A stretch of DNA of 64,000 bases. Origin: Perilla frutescens (lineage: Eukaryota; Streptophyta; Magnoliopsida; Lamiales; Lamiaceae). Positions 34,230 to 46,116 of the stretch are shown here, piece after piece. Within the stretch, counting starts at the first letter, position 1. Each line of letters starts with the position of its first letter. The notes beneath the pieces are model-generated. The model ran no database searches and had not been told where the DNA came from. It saw only the letters and a list, made by a program, of their open reading frames with translations. The translations under genes were made by a program, and so were the position numbers. The stretch covers positions 56,676,501 to 56,740,500 of the forward strand of contig BRKX01000004.1 of the NCBI GenBank assembly GCA_026008535.1, written 5' to 3'.

Positions 34230-35835
34230 TCTATGCCGTCTCCACACCACCAGCAGCATCCACCTCACTGAGCCGTTAGTGAGCCTTGCCACCATCTTTT
34301 TGTCTCCAAACTTATTTCCTTTCTTGGATAAATATAAGTTTGGGGGAGGGGGAGAGAGTAATAGTGGCAAGGGTCTTTTCTGCTCATTTATCACTTTATT
34401 TTGATCATTGTCTAGTTAGTTTATTTATGTTGTCGGATATTGAAGCATGTTCGGATGTTTAAGCATGCTTATTTTTATTTTTGCTTTGGATTATGCTTGA
34501 ATTATTAAGTTTTTATATTGGATTGTTTGGATGGAGGTAATTGATGGATATTTGATCACATGCCTTTTTGCTTCATGAGCATGTGATGTTTTATCTATGT
34601 TTTTGTTCAATTGCCTTATGATATGTGGTTTGGGGATATTTTGACTTAAATAGGTGTATGTTCTTGTAACATGATAGGAGTCATGAACATGTTTTTAATT
34701 GAGTTGGAATCTTTGATGATGATGAGCTTATGTTGAAATTTTTTGAAAAATGTTGATAAATGCAAGATTGTACAACATGATAATGTAAACAAGATTCTTG
34801 TCATGTCTCAAAAGTACAATTATTGAAGGAAAAGCTTACCTTGGGAAGATTTTGATCCAAAGATTACACTTAGTGTAATTTTTTCTTTGATGAGTTATTA
34901 ATGGCTCCCGTGGTGTACCAGTCTTTCTCTAGAACTTGCTTTGTGACTTAATTGAGGTTACAAATTGTGTGTTTGACTTCTGGAAAAGGATTTAAGGCCA
35001 TTCTTTGTTAAACTCATTTTTATCCAAACATGTTCCTTCCAATACAAATTGAATCCCTTGCAATCCCTTTTTGAGCCTTGGAATGTTTTCTTGGTTTTGT
35101 TGGGTTAGGAATGAAATAAATGGCAAGATTTGTGTTTTTTCTTTCAAATTGAACTTATGAGAAATCTTGTAGTTGGAAAAAGGTAAAATGTTGAAATACT
35201 CTTGTGATGAAAAAGAACAAAAAGAAGTGAATTATTTTGATTTGAATTAAAAATGCTTAAGTGAAGAAAAGAAAAGATAGGTTCACATTAAAATCACAAA
35301 CAAAAAGAGTAAGGAATGATGAAAAATTTGGAAAAATCTCAAAGAAATTGGGTTGTGAAATAATAAGGATAGAAGAGAACTTGTCTAGTTCATCTTGATT
35401 GGTAATGAAAAGAATTTGGTATTTTTGGGAAGCCACTTAGCCAAATATGTACCTACCTTTCTGAAAAGCCTTCACTACAACCCAAAAGCCCTTTATGATT
35501 CTCGATTAAGAACATACGTGACGTAGTGGAGATGTTAGTCACCTTGCAAGCTTATGGTAGAAATCTAGTGCACTCTTAACCTTGAGCGGATACACGTTTT
35601 GCCTATACACTCAAGAGTGAGTGATTCTTTAATCCTTGTGAGAGGTTGTACTTCAATAATTGTATCATGAAGATTTTATTGTACTTGTTTATGTTTGATT
35701 GCAATTATCATCTATGCAATGCTCGACTTTTGATTTTGAAGTAAATTATCATCTTGATTCGACTTAAATCAAAATCCTTGCCTTTTTGCTCTTGTTTTTG
35801 TTTGAGGACAAACAAATATTTAAGTTTGGGGGAGT
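34230..35835 (+). other. Athila 3' untranslated region and polypurine tract
   Basis: AT-rich, no ORF supported. It ends with AAGTTTGGGGGAG (35823-35835), the polypurine tract that primes plus-strand synthesis; a similar AAGTTTGGGGGAGGGGGAG occurs at about 34336, right after the env-like remnant. Confidence 0.65.
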
Positions 35836-37347
35836 TGATGAGTGCATAAATTGCACTCATTTGCACTCACTTATGAGTGCATTTGTACTAGGATTATCTA
35901 TTTATGTGTGTTAATAATGTAAATATTGTCTTTAATCTTTCATTTTGTTATAAGTGGCTAATACAGGATATTTTGGGTTAATATAGTACAAATCAAAGTT
36001 GGATTAGGATTTCGATCATCAAAGGCCGCACGATACTTGAAAAGATAAAGAAAACCAAGTGTTGGGCTCAGACACGGCCTCGGGACGCGATCAAGATTCG
36101 TGTTGCAGAGCTCTTCAAGGGCTAAAAAATATGAAGCCTGGAAGCGGTCTAGAGACGCGACCCAGTAGGGATCGTGTTGCAGACCCCTCCGAGCGCGACA
36201 GTAGGGGGGTCGCACCCCAGGACCTCTGCAACATGGCCTCCAGGCGCGACCCACTGGCCCGCTTTTCAGCCCCTCCAGGAACGTGTTTTCCTTTGTTCCA
36301 AACTCGACCTCCAGGGGCGAGTCTGACGGGGTCGCGTTCAGGACTGATGAATCCATTTTTGATTTTTGGCATCCCATTATCGGTCCTCTATATATTATAA
36401 GACTTGGGGAGTTCAAAACATACACCTTCCACTCGAAAATACACATATAAACACTCTCCATTTGGGATTTTTGAAGATCAAGAACATCAAGAGAAGGAGG
36501 AAGATTCAACCATTCATTAGAAGTTTCAAGCCAAGGGATTGAAGGAGTTTGTTCTAAATTGGGTTGTATCTTCTCCTTCACTCTTTTAATCTTGTATTTA
36601 GAATGAGTTTTGGATCCTCTTTTTGTATTCTTGATTTTGTTATAAATATGGTAGGCTAGAGCCCTTAGGGCTCTAGGATGTGGTGAAACAATGTGAATCT
36701 TGATCTTGATTAGGGTTACATATATATATGGTTATGCTTTGTCAAGATTTTAATCCATGCTTGTTCTTGAATGGTGTTGATTGAGTGGCCTTCATTCTAG
36801 CATCAAATGTATGAATCACTTGCATCTTGCCTATCCCTTGATCATAAGCATGCTTGGATTAAATCTATATATTTGTCTTCTTTGTCGAATGTCAAATTTG
36901 TGGAATGGAGCTTGCCCCTTTGAGCATTTGGTAGGTGCGACCTTGGAATGTATTAGAGATAGTCATCCTTGTCGCATTCGCAATTAAAGAGATATTTGAG
37001 AGATGCTCTTTCTATATTCATGGTCTTCCTATCTATGAACTTAGCATGATTGTGTGTTGTACCCTTGTTGTTTGATCAAGAGAAATGTTGTGAATCCATG
37101 TCCTAGAGTCTTTCCTTTAATTGTTATCTTCAAATCGTCTCTTTGTTAATCTTGAATTCTAGCATCTTATATTGTTTGTTTTGTTGTTGTTTGGTTTTAA
37201 ATTTCTTAAGTGTATGTTTTGGTTTTTTTGGATGATAATCAACCCTCACTTAGTTATAGTCTAAATATTTCATCAATCTATCTTCGTGGTACTTGCATTT
37301 TCACGTCTTAATTTCTTTTCCCTGTGGATCGACCTCGTATCATCATT

Positions 37348-37583
37348 GTTGTAAATAGGGGTGTAATCGAGCCGAGTCAAGTTGAGTATTAGGCTTATCG
37401 AGCTCAAGCTCGATAAGGAAGACTCGAAGCTCAACTCGACTCAATCTCGGTCGAGCTTTGATTTTTCAAGCTCGAGCTTGCCTCGATTAAGTATAACTAT
37501 TAAATAAAAAAATTAATTTTAAATAAAAATAATTTAATTATTAATGATATATATGTAAAATATTTAATTATTTAATTATTAAG
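37348..37583. mobile_element. hAT MITE, truncated copy in duplicated LTR
   Basis: Begins at 37356 with the hAT-type terminus TAGGGGTGTAATCGAGCC after the target sequence GTTGTAAA. It contains the TCGAGC-rich subterminal region and the AT-rich middle, then ends abruptly at the duplication breakpoint. The right terminus is missing. Confidence 0.8.
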
Positions 37584-38791
37584 AGCCTGAATGCGGCCTA
37601 GAGACGCGACCCAGCAGGGGTCGTGTTGTAGACCCCTCCGGGCGCGGCTTCCAGGCGCGTTAGTAGGGGGGTCGCACCCTAGGGCCTCTGCAACACGGCC
37701 TCCAGGCGCGATCCACTGGCCCGCTTTTCAGCCCCTCCAGGAACGTGTTTTCGTTTGTTCCAAACTCGACCTCCAGGCGCGAGTCTGACGGGGTCGCGTT
37801 CAGGACTGACGAATCCATTTTTGACTTTTGGCATCCCATTATCGGTCATTTATATATTATAACACTTGGAGAATTCAAAACATACACTTTCCACTCGAAA
37901 ATACACATATAAACACTCTCCATTTAGGATTTTTGAAGATCAAGAACACCAAGAGGAGGAGGAAGATTCACCCATCCATTGGAAGATTCAAGCCAAGGGA
38001 TTGAAGGAGTTTGTTCTAAATTGGGTTGTATCTTCTCCTTCACTCTTTTAATCTTGTATTTAGAATGGGTTTTGGATCCTCTTTTTGTATTCTTGATTTT
38101 GTTATAAATATGGTAGGCTAGGATGTGGTGAAACAATGTAAATCTTGATCTTGATTAAGGTTATATATATATGGTTATGTTTTGTCAAGATTTTAATCTA
38201 TGCTTGTTCTTGAATGGTGTTGATTGAGTGGCCTTCAGTCTAGCATCAAATGTATGAATCACTTGCATCTTGCCCATCCCTTGATCATAAACATGCTTGG
38301 ATTAAATCTATATATTTTTCTTCTTTGTTGAATGTCAAATTTGTGGAAGGGAGCTTGACCCCTTTGAGCCTTTGGTAGGTGCGACCTTGGAATGTATTAG
38401 AGATAGTCATCCTTGTCGCATTCGCAATTAAAGAGATATTCGAGAGATGCTCTTTCTATATTCATGGTCTTCCTATCTATGAACTTAGCATGATTGTGTG
38501 TTGTACCCTTGTTGTTTGATCAAGAGGAATGTTGTGAATCCATGTCCTAGAGTCTTTCCTTTAATTGTTATCTTCAAATCTTCTCTTTGTTAATCTTGAA
38601 TTCTAGCATCTTATATTGTTCGTTTTGTTGTTGTTTGGTTTTAAATTTCTTAAGTGTATGTTTTGGTTTTGTTGGATGATAATCAACCCTCACTTAGTTA
38701 TAGTCTAAATATTTTATCAATCTATCATCGTGGTACTTGCATTTTCACGTCTTAATTTCTTTTCCCTGTGGATCGACCTCGTATCATCATT

Positions 38792-39259
38792 GCTGCAAAT
38801 AAGGGTATAATCGAGCTGAGTCAAGTCGAGTATTAGGCTTATCAAGCTCAAGCTCGATAAGGAAGACTCGAAGCTCGACTCGACTCGAGCTCGGTCGAGC
38901 TTTGATTTTTCGAGCTCGAGCTCGAATCGATATCAAACCCGGCAATCTCGAGCTCGACTCGATTAAGTATACCTATGAAATAAAAAAATTAATTTTAAAT
39001 AAAAATAATTTAATTATTAATGATATATATGTAAAATATTTAATTTTTAAGGGTAAATTTGTAATTGCTTCAAAGCTCGATAAGGCTCGCGAGCTTATCG
39101 AGCTCACTATTATGGAGCTCGAACTCAAGATCGGTAACTACTTGAGTAGCTCGAACTTGAGCTCGACTCGACAAATCTCGAGTCAATTTCGAGTTTTCAC
39201 CGAGTCAATCCCGAGTAGCTCACGAGTAGGCTCGACTCACTTACACCCCTAGCTACAAA
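38792..39259. mobile_element. hAT MITE, full copy in 3' LTR
   Basis: The body 38800-39251 (452 bp) starts TAAGGGTATAATCGAGC and ends TTACACCCCTA, imperfect inverted termini of hAT type. It is flanked by the 8-bp target duplication GCTGCAAA / GCTACAAA (one mismatch). The corresponding uninterrupted site is visible in the 5' LTR at about 24845 (GTTGTTACAAACATATGC). Both arms are packed with GAGCTCGA words. There is no transposase. Confidence 0.85.
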
Positions 39260-39338
39260 CATATGCTTGTAGACTTTTAGGCATTGACACGAGTTTATAA
39301 ATATTGAAACATCATAGTAGAGAGTAAATTTCCTATCA

Positions 39339-39640
39339 GTGCACTACATTTGGATCGAATTTAGAAGTGCCGAATCGTAAACTCAGCATGATGTAAAACT
39401 CAGAGCGATTGAAGCGGAGCACAGATCGACCAATGTGAAATCTACACTCTCGTCTCTCCAATGCATGATCCAGTACACGTACCTCCTGACTCATCAGGAC
39501 CTGAATGGTCTTCTTCTAGACATTACCACCCTTAAAGTCCAAAAAATATTCGAAACACCCGGATCTAAACATTTGGACCACATCATCACCATCGATCTCA
39601 GATAATGTAGATCTAATCAGATAAAGTATTGCAGACCTAA
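39339..39640 (-). pseudogene. DUF1985-like gene, upstream part
   Basis: On the minus strand one frame reads SEIDGDDVVQMFRSGCFEYF, LDFKGGNV, a stop, KKTIQVLMSQEVRVLDHALE, RRECRFHIGRSVLRFNRSEF, YIMLSLRFGTSKFDPNV. The order Phe-rSGCF-L(D), then R-x-x-x-F-x-I-G, then L-R-F-x-x-x-EF-x-x-(M/I)-x-x-LRFG matches the N-terminal half of DUF1985. It is cut by the Athila insertion, and the rest lies at 23341 and below. The gene is probably transposon-borne rather than a host gene. A possible first exon lies at about 40340-40230 on the same strand. Confidence 0.55.
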
Positions 39641-39840
39641 CATAGACTAACATAGTCGGCCTAAGTCTCTGTAGCAGTTGTCTAATCCAATCTATCTAAC
39701 AACAACTATAAAAAATTTAATAAGTAATTAGTCCCGCTTAATTATACTTTTAAACAAATATTTCTTAAAATTAAATTATAGAAATAATTATAAGAACAAT
39801 ATGCTAATTTAAAATAAAATAATTATATCAATTAAATGTC

Positions 39841-40195
39841 TTATGATTAATTTTTAAGCCTACGATTAATTATGCATATGATTAATTTATAAGGGCTATG
39901 TTTAATTTCCTAAATTAATCGTAGAGCTAGAATTAAATTCTGAAATTGCTCATAGGCACACGATTAACATTTATAATTAATCGTATGCATACAGTTACTT
40001 TTTAAATTTAATCGTACACCTACTATTATTTGCCAAAATTAATCGTAGGCAGACGATTAATATTTAAAATATCTAATAGAGTATGCCTATGATTAATTTT
40101 TACTTTTAATCGTAAGCCTACAGTTATTTTAAATTGCATACGATTATATTTAAAAAGCCTATGATTAATTTACCATGACCTACAATTCGATTTCA
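39841..40195. repeat. Right array of ATTAATCGTA motif
   Basis: About a dozen direct and inverted copies of ACGATTAAT / ATTAATCGTA, several as palindromes joined by AAATT. It is the counterpart of the left array at 20563-21560. Before the Athila insertion the two arrays would have been only about 2 kb apart across the gene. Confidence 0.55.
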
Positions 40196-40545
40196 ATGGA
40201 TTTCAATGAACAACGAAAAAAATACTAACTTGAGAAGATGTGGATGTCGACGGTGAGAGATCCGTTGCTCGCTCCATAGTTGACGACTGGAGAACTATGA
40301 TGAACAACGAGAGAGAGAGAGAGTTGCAGTCAGTCATGGGTTTCTTCTTGATTTTTAGAAAGAGAGGTCATTGGTGGTTGGCTTTTCAAACCATCATAAA
40401 TATTCTCGTGGTAGTTATATATATTAAGTTGAATTTATTCCCTTTTGCACATAAAGTATAAATGTGTCATACCTTTTCAGTTTTTTTTGGGTCCAATACA
40501 AAGGGTGTGGTGTAAAATAAGTACATATTGCCCAAATAACTCTAA
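40196..40545. other. Region flanking the right array
   Basis: Contains a short GA run (about 40308-40322) and a minus-strand frame with Ser/Val-rich codons near 40340-40230 that could be a leader exon of the DUF1985-like gene. Nothing is firm. Confidence 0.35.
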
Positions 40546-41589
40546 GGGCTGTTTGGTTGGTAGGAAAGTAAAGTTTTTTGAGAATATGATTTATGAGAAT
40601 GTGATTTTGAGAAAAATGGTTACTAACAGAATCTTTAGTCCGTGTTTGGAACATAACAAGGAAATTGTTATGATTATACATATATATATATATATATATC
40701 TAAAGAATACTAGAGAATTAAATTTAAACAATACTAGAGAATTAAATATCTAATATACATATATATATATATATATCTTATTTCATATTACCAATAGTTT
40801 ATAATTTTAAATTACGAACAATATAATATACAATTCTTCAATTTGTAACACTACTATATGTATTGAATGCAACACATTGTTTCAATTTAAATAAAATGAT
40901 ATGACTGAAAAATAATCAAGAAAATTATTTCATAATTTTGGGTTAAAATCTTTATGATCAATTAAGGCAAATATTTTGTAAAATTATCTATATTGACAAT
41001 GGTATGGATGTATGGTCGTTGTTTAATCCACATTGTTGTCTCAAAAATGATATTATTGGAATTTTGATAGAAATGACAAAAAATGATGGATAGAATAATC
41101 AAATTTTGATGGGAATTTCGTTAATAAAAAAATATCACATTTTTTGATTTTTTTTAATTATAAAATTTTCTATTTTTCCATTTTTTTATACTTTACTCAT
41201 TTTTTATTGAAATGTTTTAATCCAAACTTAGTATTAATAAAAAAAAGTTGATAATAAATATTTTTTTCAATTTTACAAAAAATAATTTTATATTTTTGGG
41301 TTAAAAAATATGAATCCAAATTTAATAATACTTTATAAAAAAATTAAATAATAATACATGAAGAAATTGAACAATGAAACTATTTAACATTAGATTCCCA
41401 GAAACAAAGAATAAGAATATCTATTTGGAGTAGGTATTCACATTCCATGAAAGTTGCACAATTTTTCTTGTTTCGAGGAATCTGATTTCTTTCCATATTA
41501 CATAAAAAAAATGAACCAACTACAGTAATGTTAAAATAAAGAATTAGAATACTTTTTCCAGTCAGATACCGTGCTAACCAAATGGGGCC
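40546..41589. mobile_element. PIF/Harbinger-like non-autonomous element
   Basis: The left end GGGCTGTTTGGTTGG and right end CTAACCAAATGGGGCC are imperfect inverted repeats of the GGGSYGTTTGGTT type seen in Tourist/PIF-Harbinger MITEs. The flanks are TAA (left) and TTA (right), consistent with a 3-bp TWA target site. The interior is AT-rich with TA runs (40683-40700 and 40757-40777) and lacks coding capacity. The length of about 1 kb is on the long side for a MITE. Confidence 0.5.
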
Positions 41590-41734
41590 TTATGTTTTAA
41601 AACTTGTCAACCACCCCAATTTTTATTTAAAATTGCCCACGTATATTTTTAACCTATGTATATATATATATATACTCAAGAAAAGTATCATATTATAGTT
41701 TTTAAATAATAATAAAAATATTTAGCTTAATTCA

Positions 41735-42660
41735 TGTTAGTGTCACCATTATGCACTAAGTGTTCATATTGTGTTGTTGGCGAGATATGTTCGACAATGT
41801 GTGCTTGGGTATGTCCTCAAAGCCATTTATTCCGCTGTGTAAGAAAAGAAGAATAGTTGGCGAACTGTTCCCACTGATGTCCCAGACATACCTAGGGACA
41901 CTTTTATATGGCAGTTTCCATAAATACAAGATCTTGTGCAGATCCGTTTTCGTAAGTCAAGATATGCTCGATTGACTGCCTTATGGAGTAGATACCGAGC
42001 TACAAATAACCCTCTTGTTCAAGGAAAGTATCTACACACGTTTGGGAAGATCACAAATCATTATCCACTTACCATATTGACTGCGATAAAGATCCGACAA
42101 TTGTGAAGTGAAGATTATAAGAAGGCCGATTCTTTTTGCAATCGGTACCACTTACACATGTTTAGATTCTCTTAGAAGATTATTTGAAAGTCATTTCGTT
42201 TGTGGTCTTTTTTTTAGCTAGTAACTGTCCCACAGTATGTTCTAGCATTTGAGTGTTTTGAGTGAAACACATGAGGGGTTTTATTAATTCATTTTGTAGG
42301 AAATCTCGGAAGAGATTGTAAGTTGAAGTCGTGGGTAGCTAGAGGGAGTCTAGTGTCATGGTTGTTAGAGAATCTTACAGCTTTCGTTTAGCGAAAGAGT
42401 TCGTGGAGAAGAACGGGCGACATAAGGAGGGAGATCTGTATGTGTAAGAACCCAAATACACTTCATGAAGGAGTAACAAATGAATCTTCAAGTTTGGGCG
42501 AAGTCCCCCCAGAGTAGGTTGATTAACCGAACTAGGTTACCAATCTTGTGCGTATTTCACTGATTTATTTTTTATGTTCTTACATCTGTCCTACACATAT
42601 CGTAGAACACTTTTTGGCAGTACTTATTAAACTCTTGAGAGCATGGATTATCATTTTTCA
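41735..42660 (+). repeat. 5' LTR of the SIRE-type element
   Basis: 926 bp, TG...CA, followed directly by a primer-binding-like GGCACCAGAGC. The small open frame inside it (41760-41975) has a twin in the other LTR and is not a gene. Confidence 0.88.
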
Positions 42661-42737
42661 ATCGGCACCAGAGCAGGCCACCTTATCTTAAGGTGTGATC
42701 GTGGGTTTTTAATCTGTGTTTGTGTTGTTTTGCCGAG

Positions 42738-42858
42738 ATGGACACAATAAAAGAAGGAGCCTCGACCGTGCGACCTTCGCTCCTGGATGACAACAATTAT
42801 GGCTATTGGAAAGCTAGAATGACAGCTTTCATACGTTCGATTGATGAACGGGCCTGGA
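42738..42858 (+). pseudogene. SIRE gag, N-terminal piece
   Basis: The start codon at 42738 opens MDTIKEGASTVRPSLLDDNN, YGYWKARMTAFIRSIDERAW. The frame is interrupted in the Trp codon region by the nested copia insertion (target duplication CTGGA, 42854-42858) and resumes at 52647. Confidence 0.8.
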
Positions 42859-44295
42859 TGTTGGGGTTTTTTTGAAATAAACCACCGCAGGATCATTTGG
42901 TTGCTCATTAATCCGTGTTCATGCAAATCATAATTTTATGTCACATGCATGTTTATCACAGTCTAATCAAAAGGCATGTAGAGCAGATTCGAATCTAATA
43001 AAGCGAAAGACATAGAAACGAGTCTACTTACAAATCGATAGATGGTCTGTGGACAAGATTAAAGATCTAATCTTGCTGTTGAATGAATACAGTAATGGCG
43101 CCACCTATGTCACACACGGCCACTGCACAATTCCACTCCAAGATCTTCTGTTGTATTCCCGGACTGTATCTAGATTCAGAATGTGCTAAAATCTACTAGA
43201 TAGAGTTGTGAAAACTGTGGATAACTTTGAGAGACAAAGAGGGGCTGATTTCCTTGGTGTGATTTTCGAACACCCCCACCTATATTTATATAGGTGGTGA
43301 TCAAAAATCATCATCCCAACCCTACTGGGCTTGGGCCTCTATCTCAAGTTCTATATCCAGTCCACTATCAGTCAATTGGGCTACAACAGGGATCTGGAAG
43401 AATATTAAATTGACCCACTAATTTATTTAATATCCAATATCCAATAAACTTAGGATATAATTAAATAAATTAAGTTTTACTTTTATTCCACTAAAGAAGT
43501 AAAACTGACCTACCAATTTAATACATATTTACGAATATGCTTTCTCCTTTAGTCCAGCCATTTCCATTGTTTAAGATATAATGTTCATTAATTAATTATG
43601 TGAGCCTCTAACAGCTATAATTAATTAACATCTAAAACCTTGAGTAGTACAACACAAGCTTTATTTATGTACGGAATAAATTCCACCTGCAGGGTTTTAA
43701 CATGAACTTGTGTTTCCTCAAAAGAACATCATCAACTTGGTGCACCAGGACACAGTGCTCATGCACACTGCTCGAGACATCATGTATACATTGTTATTAC
43801 CCAAGATATCAAATTCAATCTACAAAAAGATCTTACTTATTGATAAATCAAAGTAATAGACAACGCACACATATGCTCGCCAATATCACATGAGTTCAGA
43901 ACCTGAACTCTGTGGATCTTTATTCTCTCAGTAACTGGGTCAGAGATAGAGAATAGTATCCTATCGTGATCCTCCTCAATACACTAACGAGTGTACTAGA
44001 ATAATCAATTAGTCAAGATAAACTAACTTATCAGATTATTCTACGGTGTACCGATGGTGTGTTCAGGACCATCTAAGCCGTGAGCTATTTAATACATTAC
44101 AAGGTTCTAATGATATGATCTTACCGTGTGACTCCCCACACCATATCTTCTACAATGTAAGTATATGGAACTTTGCATAGAACAATTATAGAACATAATC
44201 TAAATGCAAATAGTGATTGCAATAACTTTCATTTCATATCATCATATCATCAGAAAAATATACAAAGACAAGTCTTCCAGTATACAAAACTAACA
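42859..44295 (-). repeat. 3' LTR of nested copia element
   Basis: 1437 bp, begins TGTTGGGG and ends ACTAACA; differs from 51210-52646 only at scattered sites. The open frame at 43702-43893 recurs in the other LTR and is not a gene. Confidence 0.92.
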
Positions 44296-44371
44296 TTCTC
44301 CCACTTATACTTGAAGCATGTCTTTCAAGCATAATAACTAACTGGCTAACTCTCCAATCAAAACTATTAAC

Positions 44372-45939
44372 TCAATCTGCGCCACCAGGTCTGCATCTCA
44401 CTCCCATTTTCTCCACGTGACCATCAAAGGTCTTAGCTGGTAGGCTCTTTGTGAATGGATCAGCCAGGTTGTCCTCCGATGCAATCTTGACTACCGCCAC
44501 GTCTCCTCTCTTAATGATCTCTCGTATAAGATGGTACTTTCTCTCTATGTGTTTACTTGCCTTGTGGGCTCTTGGTTCCTTCGAATTTGTCACTGTACCA
44601 GAGTTATCACAGTATATCGTGATAGTCTTAGGCAAATCAGAAACCACGCCCAAGCCCACTAGGAAGCCGCGGAGCCAGACAGCCTCTTTTGCAGCCTCAG
44701 AGGCAGCTACATACTCGGCTTCCATGGTAGAATCCGCAATGCATTTCTGCTTAATGCTCCTCCATGCGATGGCTCCACCTCATAATGTAAACACATAGCC
44801 CGAGGTAGACTTACTCTGATCTTTGTCGGATTGAAAATCTGAGTCCGTGTAACCCAAAGGTATTAGAATATCAGAGTGGAAAACCAATATGTAATCCCGA
44901 GTCCTTTTAAGATACTTGAGAATGTTTTTGACCGCAGTCCAATGACCTTGTCCAGGGTTAGACTGATATCTGCTTAGCATATATCAGACATAGTGCATAG
45001 CATAGCATACATCAAACTTCCCACAGCCGAAGCATATGGTATTTTCTTCATTTCCTCTATCTCAGACTGTGTTTGGGGACACATTTCCTTGGATAGATGA
45101 ATTCCATGCCTGTAAGGTATAAAACCTTTCTTGGAATCTTGTATACTAAATCTAGCTAGCACCGTATCGATATAAGTCGCCTGGGACAGACATAACATCA
45201 TTTTCTGGCGATCATGAATGATTTTGATGCCAAGGACATGTCCGGCTTCACTCAGATCCTTCATATGGAACTGCTTGGACAGCCACACCCTAATGTTCGA
45301 CAACGCCTTCTTACTGTTTCCAATAAGCAAGATGTCATCAACATAAAGTATGAGGAATGCCACCACGTTTCCATCACATTTTTTGTACACACAACTCTCA
45401 TCTGGACTTTGCACGAATCTATATGACTGGATAACCTCGTCAAATTGGATGTTCCAAGATCTCGAAGCCTGCATAAGTCCATAAATGGTTCTCTTAAGCT
45501 TACACACCAAGTGCTCTTGGCCTTTAGCAATGAATCCCTCTGGTTGTTTCATGTGGATGTTCTCTTCAAGACTTCCATTTAGGAAAGCTGTCTTGACATC
45601 CATCTGCCATATCTCATAATCCAAATGAGCAACAATAGACAAGAGAATTTGGATTGACTTAAGCATGGCTACCGGCAAAAAGGTTTCCTCATAATCGATC
45701 CCTTCTTTCTGAGTATATCCTTTTGCCACCAATCTTACCTTGAAGGTTTCAACCTTCCCGTCAGATCCTCTCTTGCACTTGTAGACCCACTTACAGCCAA
45801 TGGGTTTCACCCCATCTTGTGGTTCTACAAGTTCCCAGACTTGATTGTGATCTATAGATCCAATCTCAGACTCCATTGCAGTTTTCCAAGAATCCGCATC
45901 TTTATCTTGAATTGCCTGGTCATAGGTCCTGGGATCCAA
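44372..45939 (-). pseudogene. Nested copia reverse transcriptase and RNase H
   Basis: Reverse transcriptase blocks in one long frame (45939-44974): WKTAMESEIGSIDHNQVWEL, GCKWVYKCKRGSDGKVE, QMDVKTAFLNGSLEE, LKRTIYGLMQASRSWN and the catalytic LYVDDILLIG. RNase H follows (YLKRTRDYILVFHSD, STSGYVFTL, a stop near 44780, then MEAEYVAASEAAKEAVWLRG, IYCDNSGTV, NLADPFTKSLP) ending at 44372. The polymerase active site YVDD is intact, but a frameshift near 44980 and the stop near 44780 break the polyprotein. Confidence 0.9.
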
Positions 45940-46116
45940 TTCATTGAGACCCTTTGGGAAATCTGAAGCCTCTCCCAGGCCAATGAATCTATCAGGTTGG
46001 CGTACAACCCTCCCACTGCGACGAGGCAGTTCATGTACTTCTGTGATACGTTGTGCAGTGTTTGGTGGTTTCTCTTCTTGTACAACCGGTGTAGGATTCG
46101 ATCATCCCCTTAACTC

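Larger units (their letters stand above)
35836..39338 (+). repeat. 3' LTR of the Athila element, tandemly duplicated
   Basis: First part 35836-37355: an LTR that begins TGATGAGTGC and runs almost to its end. A hAT MITE starts at 37356 but stops abruptly at about 37583, where the sequence jumps back to the middle of the LTR (AGCCTGAATGCGGCCTAGAG, matching about 36134 in the first part). The second part, 37584-38799, repeats the LTR to the same MITE insertion point. A full MITE (38800-39251) and the true LTR end (39252-39338) follow. The simplest reading is a MITE insertion in the 3' LTR followed by a tandem duplication of about 1.45 kb. Confidence 0.85.
23337..39343 (+). mobile_element. Athila-type Ty3-gypsy retrotransposon with duplicated 3' LTR
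   Basis: A 16-kb element, body 23342-39338, flanked by the 5-bp target duplication GTGCA on both sides. LTRs begin TGATGAGTGC and end TTTCCTATCA. The primer-binding site TGGCGCCGTTGCCGGGGA (24938-24955) is the tRNA-Asp type usual for Athila, and a polypurine tract TTTGGGGGAG (about 35825) precedes the 3' LTR. The internal order is gag, protease, reverse transcriptase, RNase H, integrase, then a long 3' domain with an env-like ORF, as in Athila/Calypso elements. The 3' LTR has a hAT MITE insertion and a tandem duplication, so three LTR-like blocks are seen. Coding regions carry several stops and frameshifts. The element is inserted in a DUF1985-like gene in the opposite orientation. Confidence 0.9.

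Noticed and set aside
37356..39338. Solo LTR or second gypsy insertion next to the Athila element
   Set aside because: There is no target duplication around the extra block, it starts mid-LTR, and it shares the MITE insertion point with the neighbouring LTR. A tandem duplication explains it better.
41760..41975. 71-codon frame duplicated at 59586-59801
   Set aside because: Lies in both LTRs of the SIRE-type element.
43702..43893. 63-codon frame duplicated at 52053-52244
   Set aside because: It lies in both LTRs of the nested copia element, so its duplication reflects LTR identity, not a gene pair.
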